Source: Streptomyces sp. NBC_00377
GTDB lineage: Bacteria; Actinomycetota; Actinomycetes; Streptomycetales; Streptomycetaceae
DNA length: 64,000 nucleotides
Assembly (NCBI RefSeq): GCF_036075115.1
Contig: NZ_CP107958.1
Location: 1,178,001-1,242,000, forward strand
Reading direction: 5' to 3'
Shown here: in pieces, positions 52,915-61,295 of the stretch
Layout: each line of letters starts with the position of its first letter
Position numbering within the stretch: position 1 is the first letter of the stretch
Position numbers and translations under genes: made by a program
The notes under the pieces: model-generated
Databases searched by the model: none
Told to the model about the DNA's origin: nothing
The model's input: the letters and a program-made list of their open reading frames with translations, nothing else

Positions 52915-53322
52915 TCAGCCCATGACGACGTCGACGGGGCTGCCGAAGACGCTGTCCGACGGGTCGAGCGCGTCGGACTCGTCCGGTCCGTCGGGGATCA
53001 GCCCGCCGCCGTCGGGCAGGTCGGGGATCTCCGGGACGGTCTCCGGGCCGATCTCGGCGGGATCGACACCGCGGTCGAGATCGGAACCGGACCCTTCGCC
53101 GGCGTCTGCGTCTGCGTCCGCGTCGGATACGACGGCGGAATCCGGGTGGGCGGCCGGTGGATCGGCGAAGGGGTCGCCGGAGACGACACGTCCTTCGGCC
53201 GCCGGGAGGACGGCGTCCGCGCCCGGCATCGTGATCTTCTCCTCCGCACCGACGCGTCCGGCGACGAGGAGCGCCGCCGAGAGCGCGCAGGCGGTGAGGA
53301 GTGTGGCAGTGGGTAGTCGCAC
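52915..53322 (-). CDS. Secreted acidic hypothetical protein
   Basis: The 135-residue protein starts at the GTG at 53322 (CGGAGAACG upstream). After the signal-like LPTATLLTACALSAALLVAGRVGAEE, the rest is strongly acidic and Pro/Asp-rich, with a SDADADADAG run and ending FGSPVDVVMG. No domain is recognised. It is divergent from the lipase maturation factor gene and may be an extracellular low-complexity protein. The open frame upstream to 53472 has no start signal. Confidence 0.5.
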   Translation of the reverse strand: MRLPTATLLTACALSAALLVAGRVGAEEKITMPGADAVLPAAEGRVVSGDPFADPPAAHPDSAVVSDADADADAGEGSGSDLDRGVDPAEIGPETVPEIPDLPDGGGLIPDGPDESDALDPSDSVFGSPVDVVMG

Positions 53323-53458
53323 CACGTTCTCCGCATCGTCTCGGTCCGTCCCCCTGGTGATTCGCCCACTATTGTCTGATCGGCACACCGGGGTCACGCA
53401 ACTGGAGGATGCGGACACGAACAGTGACCGGGGGGACCGAGAGAAGGAGCGCAGGGCC

Positions 53459-54880
53459 GTGGACTGGTTCACCGCACCCGAGTACGGACTGAGCCGACTG
53501 GTGTTCCAGCGGGCCCTGGCCGGTCTGTACCTGGTGGCGTTCCTGACGGCGGCCCTCCAGTTCCGGGCGCTGCTCGGCGAGCGGGGGATGCTGCCGGTGC
53601 CCCGATTCGTCGAGCGGGTGCCCTTCCGGCGGGCGCCGAGCCTGTTCCAGCTGCGCTACTCCGACCGGCTGTTCGCGGGCTGCGCCTGGACGGGCTGTGC
53701 GGTCTCGGCGGCCCTGCTCGCCGGCCTCGACGGTCTGCTGCCCCTGTGGGCGGCGATGCTGCTGTGGCTGGTGCCGTGGGCGCTGTACCTGTCGATCGTC
53801 AACGTGGGCCAGACCTGGTACGGGTTCGGCTGGGAATCACTGCTGCTGGAGACCGGCTTCCTCGCCGTGTTCCTCGGCAACGACGAGGTCGCCCCGCCGG
53901 TCCTCGTGCTCTTCCTGATGCGCTGGATCCTGTTCCGGGTCGAGTTCGGCGCGGGTCTGATCAAGATGCGGGGCGACGCCTGCTGGCGGAAGCTGACCTG
54001 CCTCTACCACCACCACGAGACCCAGCCGATGCCCGGCCCGCTGAGCTGGTTCTTCCATCATCTGCCGAAGCCGCTGCACCGGGTGGAGGCGGCGGCCAAC
54101 CACTTCACCCAACTCATCGTGCCGTTCCTGCTGTTCGCCCCCCAGCCGATCGCGACGGCGGCCGCGTCCCTGATGATCCTGACCCAGTTGTGGCTGGTGC
54201 TGTCGGGCAACTTCGCCTGGCTGAACTGGATCACCGTGGTCCTGGCCGTACCCGCGCTCGAACTGCCCGCCGGATCCCGGCCGGCCCCCGGCGCGCCCCT
54301 CTGGTACGAGACCGTGGTCCTCGCCGCGGCCGCACTCCTGCTGTTCCTCAGCCACCGCCCGGTGGTCAACATGCTCTCCCGACGCCAGGTCATGAACCGC
54401 TCCTTCGATCCGCTGCACCTGGTCAACACCTACGGAGCGTTCGGCAGCGTGAGCCGGATCCGCTACGAGGTGGTGGTCGAGGGCACGCTCGACGACGTGC
54501 CCCGCGAGGACTCCGACTGGCGGGAGTACGAGTTCAGGGGAAAGCCGGGCGATCCCCGGCGCCGGCCACGCCAGTTCGCCCCGTACCATCTGCGCCTGGA
54601 CTGGATGATGTGGTTCGCGGCGCTCTCCCCCGCGTACGCCGGGGCGTGGTTCACCGCTCTGGTGGAGCGGCTGCTGGAGAACGACCGGGACACACTGAAG
54701 CTGCTGCGCCGCTCCCCGTTCCCGCCCGACGAGCCCCCGCGCCACATTCGCGCCCGTCTCTTCCGCTACCGCTACACGACCTGGCGGGAGTTGCGGGAGA
54801 CGGGCGCGTGGTGGCGGCGGACGTATGTGCGGGAATACCTGCCGCCGACGCGGCTGGCGGGGACGGCTCAGAGGTCGTAG
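53459..54880 (+). CDS. Lipase maturation factor family membrane protein
   Basis: The 473-residue protein starts at the GTG at 53459; GGAG lies 12 bases upstream, a long spacing. Multiple hydrophobic segments and LMF signatures are seen: GFGWESLLLETGFLAVFLG, LMRWILFRVEFGAGLIKMRGDACWRKLTCLYHHHETQPMP, WFFHHLPKPLHRVEAAANHFTQL, and DWREYEFRGKPGDPRRRPRQFAPYHLRLDW. In animals LMF1 folds lipases; the bacterial role is unclear. Its 3' end overlaps the convergent amidohydrolase by 13 bp. Confidence 0.88.
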   Translation: MDWFTAPEYGLSRLVFQRALAGLYLVAFLTAALQFRALLGERGMLPVPRFVERVPFRRAPSLFQLRYSDRLFAGCAWTGCAVSAALLAGLDGLLPLWAAMLLWLVPWALYLSIVNVGQTWYGFGWESLLLETGFLAVFLGNDEVAPPVLVLFLMRWILFRVEFGAGLIKMRGDACWRKLTCLYHHHETQPMPGPLSWFFHHLPKPLHRVEAAANHFTQLIVPFLLFAPQPIATAAASLMILTQLWLVLSGNFAWLNWITVVLAVPALELPAGSRPAPGAPLWYETVVLAAAALLLFLSHRPVVNMLSRRQVMNRSFDPLHLVNTYGAFGSVSRIRYEVVVEGTLDDVPREDSDWREYEFRGKPGDPRRRPRQFAPYHLRLDWMMWFAALSPAYAGAWFTALVERLLENDRDTLKLLRRSPFPPDEPPRHIRARLFRYRYTTWRELRETGAWWRRTYVREYLPPTRLAGTAQRS

Positions 54881-55692
54881 ACCCGGACCGCGGTGGCTCC
54901 GAAGATCTCCGTGTGCGTGGCCGGGTCCGTCAACTGCCGTGCGAGCTCCAGTACTTCGCCGTAGGACGCGGTGGGCGTGCACACCGGCCAGTCCGAGCCG
55001 AACATCAGCCGGGCCGGGCCGAAGGCCTCCAGCACCGTGTCCGCGTACGGGCGCAGGTCCTCGGCGGTCCAGGACGCGGGGTCGGCCTCGGTGACCATGC
55101 CGGACAGCTTGCACACCGTGTTGGGCAGCGCCGCGAGGGCCCGCACCCGGGACGCCCAGGGCTCCAGCACGCCGGAGGCGATCGGGGGCTTGCCCAGGTG
55201 GTCCAGGACGAAGGTGAGTCCGGGCAGCCGGGCAGCCGCCTCGACACAGGCCGGGAGCTGGTGGGGCAGCACCACCAGATCGTGGACGAGGCCGGCGGCG
55301 GCCACGGCGGCGAGTCCGCGCAGTACGTCGTCCCGCAGCAGCCATCGCGGGTCCGGCTCGCCCTGGACCTGGTGGCGGATGCCCTTGAGGTGGCGGCCGC
55401 CGGGCAGCTCCCTCAGCCGGGCGAGTTCCTCGGCGATGTCCGGGCGGGTGAGGTCGGTCCAGCCGACGACCCCGGCGACCAGGTCGTTCGCGGCGGCGAG
55501 CGCCAGGAACTCGGGGGTCTCCGCGGCCACGGTGACCGTCTGGACGAGGACCGTACGGTCGACACCGGCCGCGCGGGCCTGCGGTGCGAGGTCCCCGACG
55601 GTGAAGTCCCGCCGCAGCGGGCTGCCTTCGGCGATCCAGTCCTGGTCCCGTACCGAGAGATCCCAGAGGTGGTGGTGCGCGTCGACGGTCAT
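54868..55692 (-). CDS. Amidohydrolase-2 family sugar lactonase (L-fucono/L-rhamnonolactonase type)
   Basis: The 274-residue protein starts MTVDAHHHLWDL (the HxH metal-binding motif). It continues with RHLKGIRHQVQGEPDPRWLLRDDV, TFVLDHLGKPPI and LMFGSDWPVCTPTASYGEVL, the amidohydrolase_2 lactonase pattern. It opens the aldonolactone made by the dehydrogenase. The ATG overlaps the mutarotase stop (ATGA). It is the end of a four-gene operon. 2-pyrone-4,6-dicarboxylate lactonase-like activity is an alternative. Confidence 0.82.
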   Translation of the reverse strand: MTVDAHHHLWDLSVRDQDWIAEGSPLRRDFTVGDLAPQARAAGVDRTVLVQTVTVAAETPEFLALAAANDLVAGVVGWTDLTRPDIAEELARLRELPGGRHLKGIRHQVQGEPDPRWLLRDDVLRGLAAVAAAGLVHDLVVLPHQLPACVEAAARLPGLTFVLDHLGKPPIASGVLEPWASRVRALAALPNTVCKLSGMVTEADPASWTAEDLRPYADTVLEAFGPARLMFGSDWPVCTPTASYGEVLELARQLTDPATHTEIFGATAVRVYDL

Positions 55693-56003
55693 GGCAGCTC
55701 CCACACGACGGGCAGGCCGGCGGCGGCGCCCTCGTCGGAGTAGTCGTGCACCACCTCGAGCAGCCCGGCCATCCGCGCCTGCCACTCCACGTTGACCGGA
55801 AGTTTCTCCAGCTCGGCGAGGAGGCGTGCGTAGTCCTCGCACTCCAGCAGGTGGAACAGGTCGACGCCGCTTCGCCAGATCGTCCATGAGACGGCGCCGG
55901 CGGCGCGGATGGCGTCGGTCAGTTCCTTCGGCACCTCACGGTGGGCGGCCTCGTACGCGGCGATGCGGTCCGCGCGGACCCTGGTGTGCAGGGCGACCCT
56001 CAT
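55689..56003 (-). CDS. L-rhamnose/L-fucose mutarotase (RhaM-like)
   Basis: The 104-residue protein has the mutarotase pattern RVALHTRVRADRIAAYEAAHREVPKELTDAIRAAGAVSWTIWRSGVDLFHLLECEDYARLLAEL and ends near LEVVHDYSDEG. RhaM and FucU-like enzymes interconvert sugar anomers for the pathway. GAGGAGCC precedes the ATG, which overlaps the upstream stop; the downstream lactonase start overlaps this stop. Confidence 0.85.
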   Translation of the reverse strand: MRVALHTRVRADRIAAYEAAHREVPKELTDAIRAAGAVSWTIWRSGVDLFHLLECEDYARLLAELEKLPVNVEWQARMAGLLEVVHDYSDEGAAAGLPVVWELP

Positions 56004-56968
56004 GACGGCTCCTCGGAGGTGAGCAGGCCCGTGTCCCGCAGTTCCCGCCAGAAGGCGGCGGGGACGGGAGTCGCGAACTGTTCGGCGCAGTCCCGTACCT
56101 CGGCCGCCGAGCGGGTGCCCACCAGGACGCTCGCGACGGCCGGGTGGGCGGCACAGAACGCCAGGGCGGCGGCCCGCAGGGTGATGCCGTGCCGGTCGGC
56201 GGTCTCCTTCATGCGCAGGGCCCGGTCCAGCAGCTCGCCGGGCGCCCGTGTGTAGTCGAACGTGGCGTCCGGCCCGGGGTCGGCCAGCAGACCGGAGTTG
56301 AAGGCGCCCCCGACCACCACCGACACCCCCCGCTCGACGGCGGCGGGCAGCAGGTCGGCTGCGGCCCGCTGGTCGAGCAGCGTGTAGCGGCCCGCGCACA
56401 GCACCACGTCGACGTCCGTGTCCCGCACGAAACGCGTGAGCATCTCCGCCTGGTTCATCCCGGCGCCGATCGCCCCGACGACGCCTTCCGAGCGCAGCTT
56501 CTCCAGCGCCGGGTAGCCCTCGCGGAAGGCCTGTTCGGCGTGGTCGTCGGGGTCGTGGAGGTAGACGACGTCCACCCGGTCGAGGCCGAGCCGTTCCAGG
56601 CTGGCCTCCAGGGAGCGCCGTACGCCGTCGGCGCTGAAGTCCCACACCCGGCGGTGGGTGGCGGGGACGGCGAAGCCGTCGGCCAGGTCGTCGCCGCCCC
56701 GGTCGGCCGGTTCCAGCAGGCGGCCCACCTTGGTCGAGAGGGTGTACTGCGCACGGGGGTGCGCGCGCAGGGCCGCGCCCAGACGGCGTTCGGACAGGCC
56801 GAGGCCGTAGTGCGGTGCCGTGTCGAAGTAGCGGATGCCCTGCTGCCAGGCGGCGGCCACCGCCGTGTGGGCCTGCTCCTCGCCGACCTCGGTGAAGAGG
56901 TTGCCGATGACGGCGGCGCCGAAGGCGAGCGGGCTGACCGGGACGCCGCTGCGTCCGAGGCTTCTCAC
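56000..56968 (-). CDS. Aldo/keto reductase (L-fucose/D-threo-aldose 1-dehydrogenase type)
   Basis: The 322-residue TIM-barrel AKR starts VRSLGRSGVPVSPLAFGAAVIGNLF. It has the Asp-Tyr pair in RYFDTAPHYGLGLSERRLGAAL, STKVGRLL, and VDVVYLHDPDDH. These resemble D-threo-aldose 1-dehydrogenase. It would oxidise the sugar at C1 to the lactone. The GTG start overlaps the SDR stop (GTGA) and its stop overlaps the mutarotase start. The sugar is inferred from neighbours, not shown. Confidence 0.8.
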   Translation of the reverse strand: MRSLGRSGVPVSPLAFGAAVIGNLFTEVGEEQAHTAVAAAWQQGIRYFDTAPHYGLGLSERRLGAALRAHPRAQYTLSTKVGRLLEPADRGGDDLADGFAVPATHRRVWDFSADGVRRSLEASLERLGLDRVDVVYLHDPDDHAEQAFREGYPALEKLRSEGVVGAIGAGMNQAEMLTRFVRDTDVDVVLCAGRYTLLDQRAAADLLPAAVERGVSVVVGGAFNSGLLADPGPDATFDYTRAPGELLDRALRMKETADRHGITLRAAALAFCAAHPAVASVLVGTRSAAEVRDCAEQFATPVPAAFWRELRDTGLLTSEEPS

Positions 56969-57720
56969 TGGGCCACCGGCCGCAGCCGCAGGCCCTGCAT
57001 CCCGCCGTCGACGGCGAGGGCGGTGCCGGTGGTGGCGCCGGACAGCGGGCTCGCGAGATAGGCGATGGCGCCGGCGACCTCCGCGGCCCTGACCAGCCGG
57101 CCGGTGGGCTGACGGGCCTCCAGGGCGGTGCGTTCGGCGGCCGGGTCGTCGGCCGCGTCGAGCAGCCGGCCCACCCACGGGGTGTCCGCGGTGCCGGGGT
57201 TGACGCAGTTGACGCGGATGCCCTCGCGGACGTGGTCGGCGGCCATGGCGAGGGTCAGCGAGTACACCGCGCCCTTGGTCGCGCTGTAGAGCGCGCGCTG
57301 CGGCAGGCCGGCGGTGGCGGCGATGGAGCACGTGTTGACGATCGCCGCGTGCGAGGAGCGCCTCAGGTGCGGCAGGGCGGCGCGGGCCGTGCGGACCATG
57401 CCGACGACGTTGACGTCGAAGACCCGGTGCCATGCGGCGTCGTCATTGTCCTCGACCGTGCCCTGCGCGCCGATGCCCGCGTTGTTGACCAGGACGTCCA
57501 GCCCGCCGAGGCCGGCGACGGTGGCCTCCACCGCCGCCCGCACGGAGGCGTCGTCGGTGACGTCGGCGCGAAGCCCGAGAGCGGGCTCGGCCACGCCCGA
57601 GGGGTCCAGGTCGAGGACGGCGACCCGGGCGCCGCGCTCGGCCAGGAGCTCCGCGGTCGCCCGGCCGATGCCGGAGGCGCCCCCCGTCACCAGGGCCGTC
57701 AGCCCTTCGAAGTCGCTCAC
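56965..57720 (-). CDS. SDR dehydrogenase of the deoxysugar operon
   Basis: The 251-residue classical SDR has TGGASGIGRATAELLAERGARVAV, LVNNAGIG, and the catalytic Ser 13 residues before Y-x3-K (NTCSIAA ... YSATK), with NCVNPGTADTPWV. It could oxidise 2-keto-3-deoxy-fuconate or the sugar itself. The GTG start at 57720 has AAGGAGAAGG upstream; an ORF extending to 57786 is not needed. It is the first gene of the operon, near a candidate FadR operator. Confidence 0.85.
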   Translation of the reverse strand: MSDFEGLTALVTGGASGIGRATAELLAERGARVAVLDLDPSGVAEPALGLRADVTDDASVRAAVEATVAGLGGLDVLVNNAGIGAQGTVEDNDDAAWHRVFDVNVVGMVRTARAALPHLRRSSHAAIVNTCSIAATAGLPQRALYSATKGAVYSLTLAMAADHVREGIRVNCVNPGTADTPWVGRLLDAADDPAAERTALEARQPTGRLVRAAEVAGAIAYLASPLSGATTGTALAVDGGMQGLRLRPVAQ

Positions 57721-57820
57721 GCCGCCTTCTCCTTCCGGATCATGGGGTCGGCGTCCCGGAGCTCGCCGCCGGGGTGCGTGCACCACCCGCGGGTTGTCGG
57801 ATCCGGGTCCGCTGCCGCAT

Positions 57821-57835
57821 ATTTATCAGACCACT
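57821..57835. promoter_or_regulatory. Second, imperfect FadR-type operator near the operon start
   Basis: atttatcagaccact carries one perfect half-site (GACCACT) and a partly matching left half, in the same frame of the palindrome at 57886-57900. Centres are 65 bp apart, about six DNA turns. Confidence 0.45.
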
Positions 57836-57885
57836 TCCGCTCCGCAACACCCCCCGGGTAACTTTCGGGCGGGTTCACTGCTTCA

Positions 57886-57900
57886 AGTGGTCCGACCACT
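57886..57900. promoter_or_regulatory. FadR/GntR-type palindromic operator
   Basis: agtggtc-c-gaccact is a perfect 15-bp palindrome of the TGGTC-N-GACCA type bound by FadR-subfamily regulators. It lies in the 222-bp divergent spacer, 42 bases before the regulator start. Confidence 0.75.
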
Positions 57901-57942
57901 GCGAGGGCTGGATCGTGGGGCACCGGCGACAGGAGAGGCCAC

Positions 57943-58722
57943 GTGGAAAACTCCCCGCGCAGCGGGACCGGCGCCGTGAAGGGCACGGTGACCCAGCGCG
58001 CCATCGAGCGGATCAAGGCGATGATCACCGACGGGCTGCTGGAGCCGGGCCAGCGGCTGCCGACCGAGCGTGATCTGGCGGCCCAGCTGGGCATCTCCCG
58101 CAGCTCGATGCGCGAGGCCATCCGGGCGCTCACCGTGCTGGGGGTGCTGGAGGCCCGGCACGGTTCCGGGATCTACGTCACCGCGCTGAACGCGGGTGAT
58201 CTGCTGGAGACGTTCGGCGTGGTCGCCGATCTGTCCCGGGGACCGCGTCTGGTCGAACTGCTCCAGGTGCGCCGGATCCTGGAGTCGACGGCCACCGCGC
58301 TGGCGGCGGCCCGCATTACCCCGGACCAACTGGCCGTCGTCGAGGGGCATCTGGCGGCGATGAACGCGACGGACGACCCGGAGGAGATCCTCGCGCACGA
58401 CCTGGAGTTCCACCGGGTGATCGCGGCGGCCGCCGGCAACGAGACGATGGCGGCGATCCTCGACGGTCTCTCCTCGCGCACCTTCCGGGCCCGGGTGTGG
58501 CGCGGCTACCAGGAGGAGGGCGCCTTCGCCCGCACCCGCCGGGAGCACGCCGCGATCCACCGCGCGCTGGCCGCCCGGGATCCGGAGGCCGCCCGGGCGG
58601 CGGCGGCCTCCCATGTGGGCGAGGTGGAGGAGTGGCTTCGGGCCCAGGTGCGTGCCGAGTCACGGCCGCCTCTCGACGCGGGACTCCCTGCGGGGCAGAG
58701 TTCTCCTCGTACCCGCCAGTAG
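57943..58722 (+). CDS. FadR-family (GntR) regulator
   Basis: The 259-residue protein has an N-terminal wHTH (ITDGLLEPGQRLPTERDLAAQLGISRSSMREAIRALTVLGVLEARHGSGIYV) and a C-terminal FCD domain (LLQVRRILESTATALAAARI ... LAHDLEFHRVIAAAAGNETM ... REHAAIHRALAARDPEAARAAAASHV). It probably represses the divergent sugar operon and itself until the pathway sugar acid is present. The GTG has weak GAGAGG upstream. Confidence 0.92.
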   Translation: MENSPRSGTGAVKGTVTQRAIERIKAMITDGLLEPGQRLPTERDLAAQLGISRSSMREAIRALTVLGVLEARHGSGIYVTALNAGDLLETFGVVADLSRGPRLVELLQVRRILESTATALAAARITPDQLAVVEGHLAAMNATDDPEEILAHDLEFHRVIAAAAGNETMAAILDGLSSRTFRARVWRGYQEEGAFARTRREHAAIHRALAARDPEAARAAAASHVGEVEEWLRAQVRAESRPPLDAGLPAGQSSPRTRQ

Positions 58723-58745
58723 CGCACACACCGAGGGAGCTGCCT

Positions 58746-60089
58746 GTGACCAGCTGGGTCGGCCGGACCGCCGTCGAGATCGCCGCCGCCGTACGCGCGA
58801 AGGAGGTCACGCCGCGCGAGGTGGTGGCCGAGCACCTGGCACGGATCGAGCGGCTGGACGGCCGGATCGGGGCCTTCCGTACGGTGCGGGCCCGGGCGGC
58901 CCTGGCGGAGGCCGACGCGCTGGCCGCCCGCGGTGACCTGGACGGGCTGTCACTGGCCGGGGTGCCGGTGGCGGTCAAGGACAACCTCGGCGTGCGGGGC
59001 GAGTCGACCCGGGTGGGCTCGGCCGCGACGCCGGACACCCCGGCCGACGCCGACCATGTCACGGTGGCCCGGCTGCGGGCGGCCGGTGCGGTGGTCGTGG
59101 GCCTGACCAACGTGCCGGAGCTGTGTGTCTTCGGCACCACGGAGGGCGTGCACGGCACGGCCCGCAACCCCTGGGACACCTCCCGCACGGCGGGCGGCTC
59201 GTCGGGCGGCAGCGCGGCCGCGGTCGCCGCCGGCCTGGTGCCGATCGCCCTCGGCAACGACGGCATGGGGTCGCTGCGCATCCCGGCGGCCAACTGCGGC
59301 CTGGTGACCATCAAGCCGGGCCACGGGGTGGTACCGGCCGGCATCGGGAACGGCGACTGGTTCGGGATGTCCGAGAACGGTCCGCTCGCGACGACGGTCG
59401 AGGACGCCCGGCTGATGCTGTCGGTCCTGGCGGACACCGACGTCGCGGCGGTCGAGGAGCCCGGTGCGCTCAAGATCGCCGTGTCCGTGCGCAGCCCGCT
59501 GGCCGGGGTCACGGTGAGCAAGCCGTACACGGGCGCGGCGCGGGAAGCGGCCGGGGTGCTGGTCCGGGCGGGCCATCACGTGGAGCGGGCCGAGCCGCCC
59601 TACCCACTGTCGCTGGGTGTGACGTCGCTCGCGCACTGGACGGCGGGCACGGCCGTGGACGCCGCGAGTCTGGACGCCCGGCTGCTGACCCGGCGCACCC
59701 GGGTGCACGCGGCATTGGGCCGGCGCTTCCTGCCGGGGGTGCGGCGCGGCTCGGCACGGGACGTCCTGCGCGGGCGTCTCGAGCCGTTCTTCGCGCAGTA
59801 CGACGTGCTGCTCACGCCCGCGCTGGCCCGGCGGTCTCCGAAGTCGGCGCCGTGGGACGAGCGGGGCTGGCTGCGCAACGTCCTGGTGAACACGAACTAC
59901 TCGCCGCTGACCCCACCGTGGAACCTGACGGGCTGGCCGGCGATGGCGGTCCCCTTCGGCACCCTGCCGTCCGGTGCTCCGACCGCCGTGCAGCTGGTGA
60001 GCCGGCCGGGGCGGGAAGGCGAACTGCTTCGGCTGGCCGGACAGTTGGAGGAGCTGCGTCCGTGGCGGCGGACGGCTCCGCTCGACTGA
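58746..60089 (+). CDS. Amidase signature family protein
   Basis: The 447-residue protein has the full Ser-cisSer-Lys triad context: PVAVKDNLGVRG (Lys), RTAGGSSGGSAAAVAAG (both Ser), and GSLRIPAANCGL. It hydrolyses an amide bond; substrate unknown. The GTG has GGGAG upstream, and the gene starts 24 bases after the FadR stop, so it is probably in the same transcript. Its link to the sugar operon is positional only. Confidence 0.88.
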   Translation: MTSWVGRTAVEIAAAVRAKEVTPREVVAEHLARIERLDGRIGAFRTVRARAALAEADALAARGDLDGLSLAGVPVAVKDNLGVRGESTRVGSAATPDTPADADHVTVARLRAAGAVVVGLTNVPELCVFGTTEGVHGTARNPWDTSRTAGGSSGGSAAAVAAGLVPIALGNDGMGSLRIPAANCGLVTIKPGHGVVPAGIGNGDWFGMSENGPLATTVEDARLMLSVLADTDVAAVEEPGALKIAVSVRSPLAGVTVSKPYTGAAREAAGVLVRAGHHVERAEPPYPLSLGVTSLAHWTAGTAVDAASLDARLLTRRTRVHAALGRRFLPGVRRGSARDVLRGRLEPFFAQYDVLLTPALARRSPKSAPWDERGWLRNVLVNTNYSPLTPPWNLTGWPAMAVPFGTLPSGAPTAVQLVSRPGREGELLRLAGQLEELRPWRRTAPLD

Positions 60090-60096
60090 GCGGAGC
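60075..60096 (+). terminator. Hairpin over the amidase stop codon
   Basis: gctccgctc-gact-gagcggagc is a 9-bp stem with a tetraloop that includes the stop codon at 60087-60089. Confidence 0.45.
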
Positions 60097-60106
60097 CGAG
60101 AGCCCG

Positions 60107-60138
60107 GCATGGGCGCGCCCTGTGGGGCACGCCCATGC
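60107..60138. terminator. Terminator between the amidase gene and the small ORF
   Basis: gcatgggcg / cgcccatgc, a perfect 9-bp stem with inner gccc/gggc pairing, lies between convergent genes. Confidence 0.65.
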
Positions 60139-60158
60139 GAGCGATCGCGAGCGGGGAT

Positions 60159-60332
60159 TCAGTCCACACTGGGCAGGATGTGGGGCTCGGCGAGGTCTTC
60201 CTCGTAGCCCGCCAGGCGGATGGGGGCGGAGCGGGCCCACACGTCGAGGCTGCCGATCTCGCCGGGCCGGCGGCCGGCCCGCTCCGGGCGTTCCTTGGGG
60301 CGTTGCTCGCGATTCGTCTTCTCCGGTGTCAC
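60159..60332 (-). CDS. 57-residue small protein, possible RiPP-precursor-like peptide
   Basis: The GTG at 60332 has AAGGAG placed 7 bases upstream, so translation is likely. The N-terminus is highly charged and leader-like (TPEKTNREQRPKERPERAGRRPG). The C-terminus (SLDVWARSAPIRLAGYEEDL then AEPHILPSVD) is less charged, with spaced aromatics in WAR, YEE and HIL triplets. This resembles precursor peptides of cyclophane-type modified peptides, but no radical-SAM or other maturase is in the window. It may equally be a small regulatory protein. Confidence 0.55.
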   Translation of the reverse strand: MTPEKTNREQRPKERPERAGRRPGEIGSLDVWARSAPIRLAGYEEDLAEPHILPSVD

Positions 60333-60826
60333 CGCGCACTCCTTATGTGTCGGGTCACCCTCGGGGCGTGCCGGCCAGTCTGCGGTCCGGCGCCTGACGC
60401 TCCCTCGGGTCCTGCTCAAGTCGGTCGAGGACGCGGTGGCGCCGGCAACTTCTTGGAGGGCGAGCCGTTGTGAAGCGGCTTGTCCCATGACGGACCGTGG
60501 GTGTGGGTGGCACTCCGTACTGCTGTCCGTCGGTACAGGGTAACCAAATGAGCGGACAACCGCTCGATAGGGCTGAAAATTTGGGGTAACCATGGCAAGT
60601 CACCCGTATGTCCCCGCAGGTGAATTGAACCTTTTTACACCCTGACGCACCCTTCGGGTTCACCCGTTCGGGGGATGAGGGTGGGCGTGGCGTGCGCGTG
60701 GCGCTCGCGCGGAACCACGCACTCGTCGGCGAGTCCGCCGCGCAGTTCAGGCGCTGTTCGTCCGGCCGCAAACCGGCCATGGTCTGCTGGCGTCCGGCAA
60801 GGGCTGTCTCGCGGAAGGACTGACGC
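60333..60826. other. 494-bp AT-richer intergenic region with repeats and hairpins
   Basis: The central part (60535-60640) is much less GC-rich than the rest (gctgaaaatttggggtaacc, gaattgaacctttttacacc). GGGTAACCA occurs twice (60538-60546 and 60584-60592). gagcgg-acaa-ccgctc (60550-60565) is a perfect 6-bp hairpin with tetraloop. Small hairpins acccttcgggt and cccgttcgggg follow near 60650-60675. It must hold the promoters of the small ORF (-) and HD-domain gene (+); a structured leader is possible. Confidence 0.45.
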
Positions 60827-61270
60827 ATGGAGCTGCGCAGCGTCGAGGAGCTGATGGACCTGCTGTACGCCTGCCGGGGCCTGCGGGACACGCCGGACCG
60901 CGGCGGGCCGGGCGCCGATCTGCACGATCACGCGCTCCGGACGGCCGCGCTGCTGCGCCGCAGCCGTCCGGCCGACAAGGAACTCCAGCTCACCGGGCTG
61001 GTCCACCCCATAGGCCATCTGCTGTCACCCGCCGACGCCACCGGCCGGCCGGAACGGGCCGCCGACGCCGTACGGCCCCTGCTCGGCAGCCGCGTCGCCC
61101 GCCTCGTCGCCCTGCACCCCTGGCACGGCGCCGACGACGACCTGTTCAGCCTGCGCCAGGCCGACGAGGACGGCCTGGCCGCCGGGTTCGACGCGGGCGT
61201 GCTGGAGGACTGGCGCACGGTACTGGAACTGGTGGCGACCCGGAACTCCCGCCTCGGGGCTGTCGACTGA
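60827..61270 (+). CDS. HD-domain protein
   Basis: The 147-residue protein has the HD-type layout: ELMDLLYACRGLRDTPDRGGPGADLHDHALRTAALLRR (first His/HD element), ELQLTGLVHPIGHLLSP (second His pair), and VARLVALHPWHGADDD. These resemble small HD phosphohydrolase/oxygenase-like proteins (PhnZ-like). Possible substrate not readable. GGAAGGA lies before the ATG. It is followed 26 bases later by an SDR gene. Confidence 0.6.
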   Translation: MELRSVEELMDLLYACRGLRDTPDRGGPGADLHDHALRTAALLRRSRPADKELQLTGLVHPIGHLLSPADATGRPERAADAVRPLLGSRVARLVALHPWHGADDDLFSLRQADEDGLAAGFDAGVLEDWRTVLELVATRNSRLGAVD

Positions 61271-61295
61271 CGGCTCGTCATGAGACCGTACGCCG

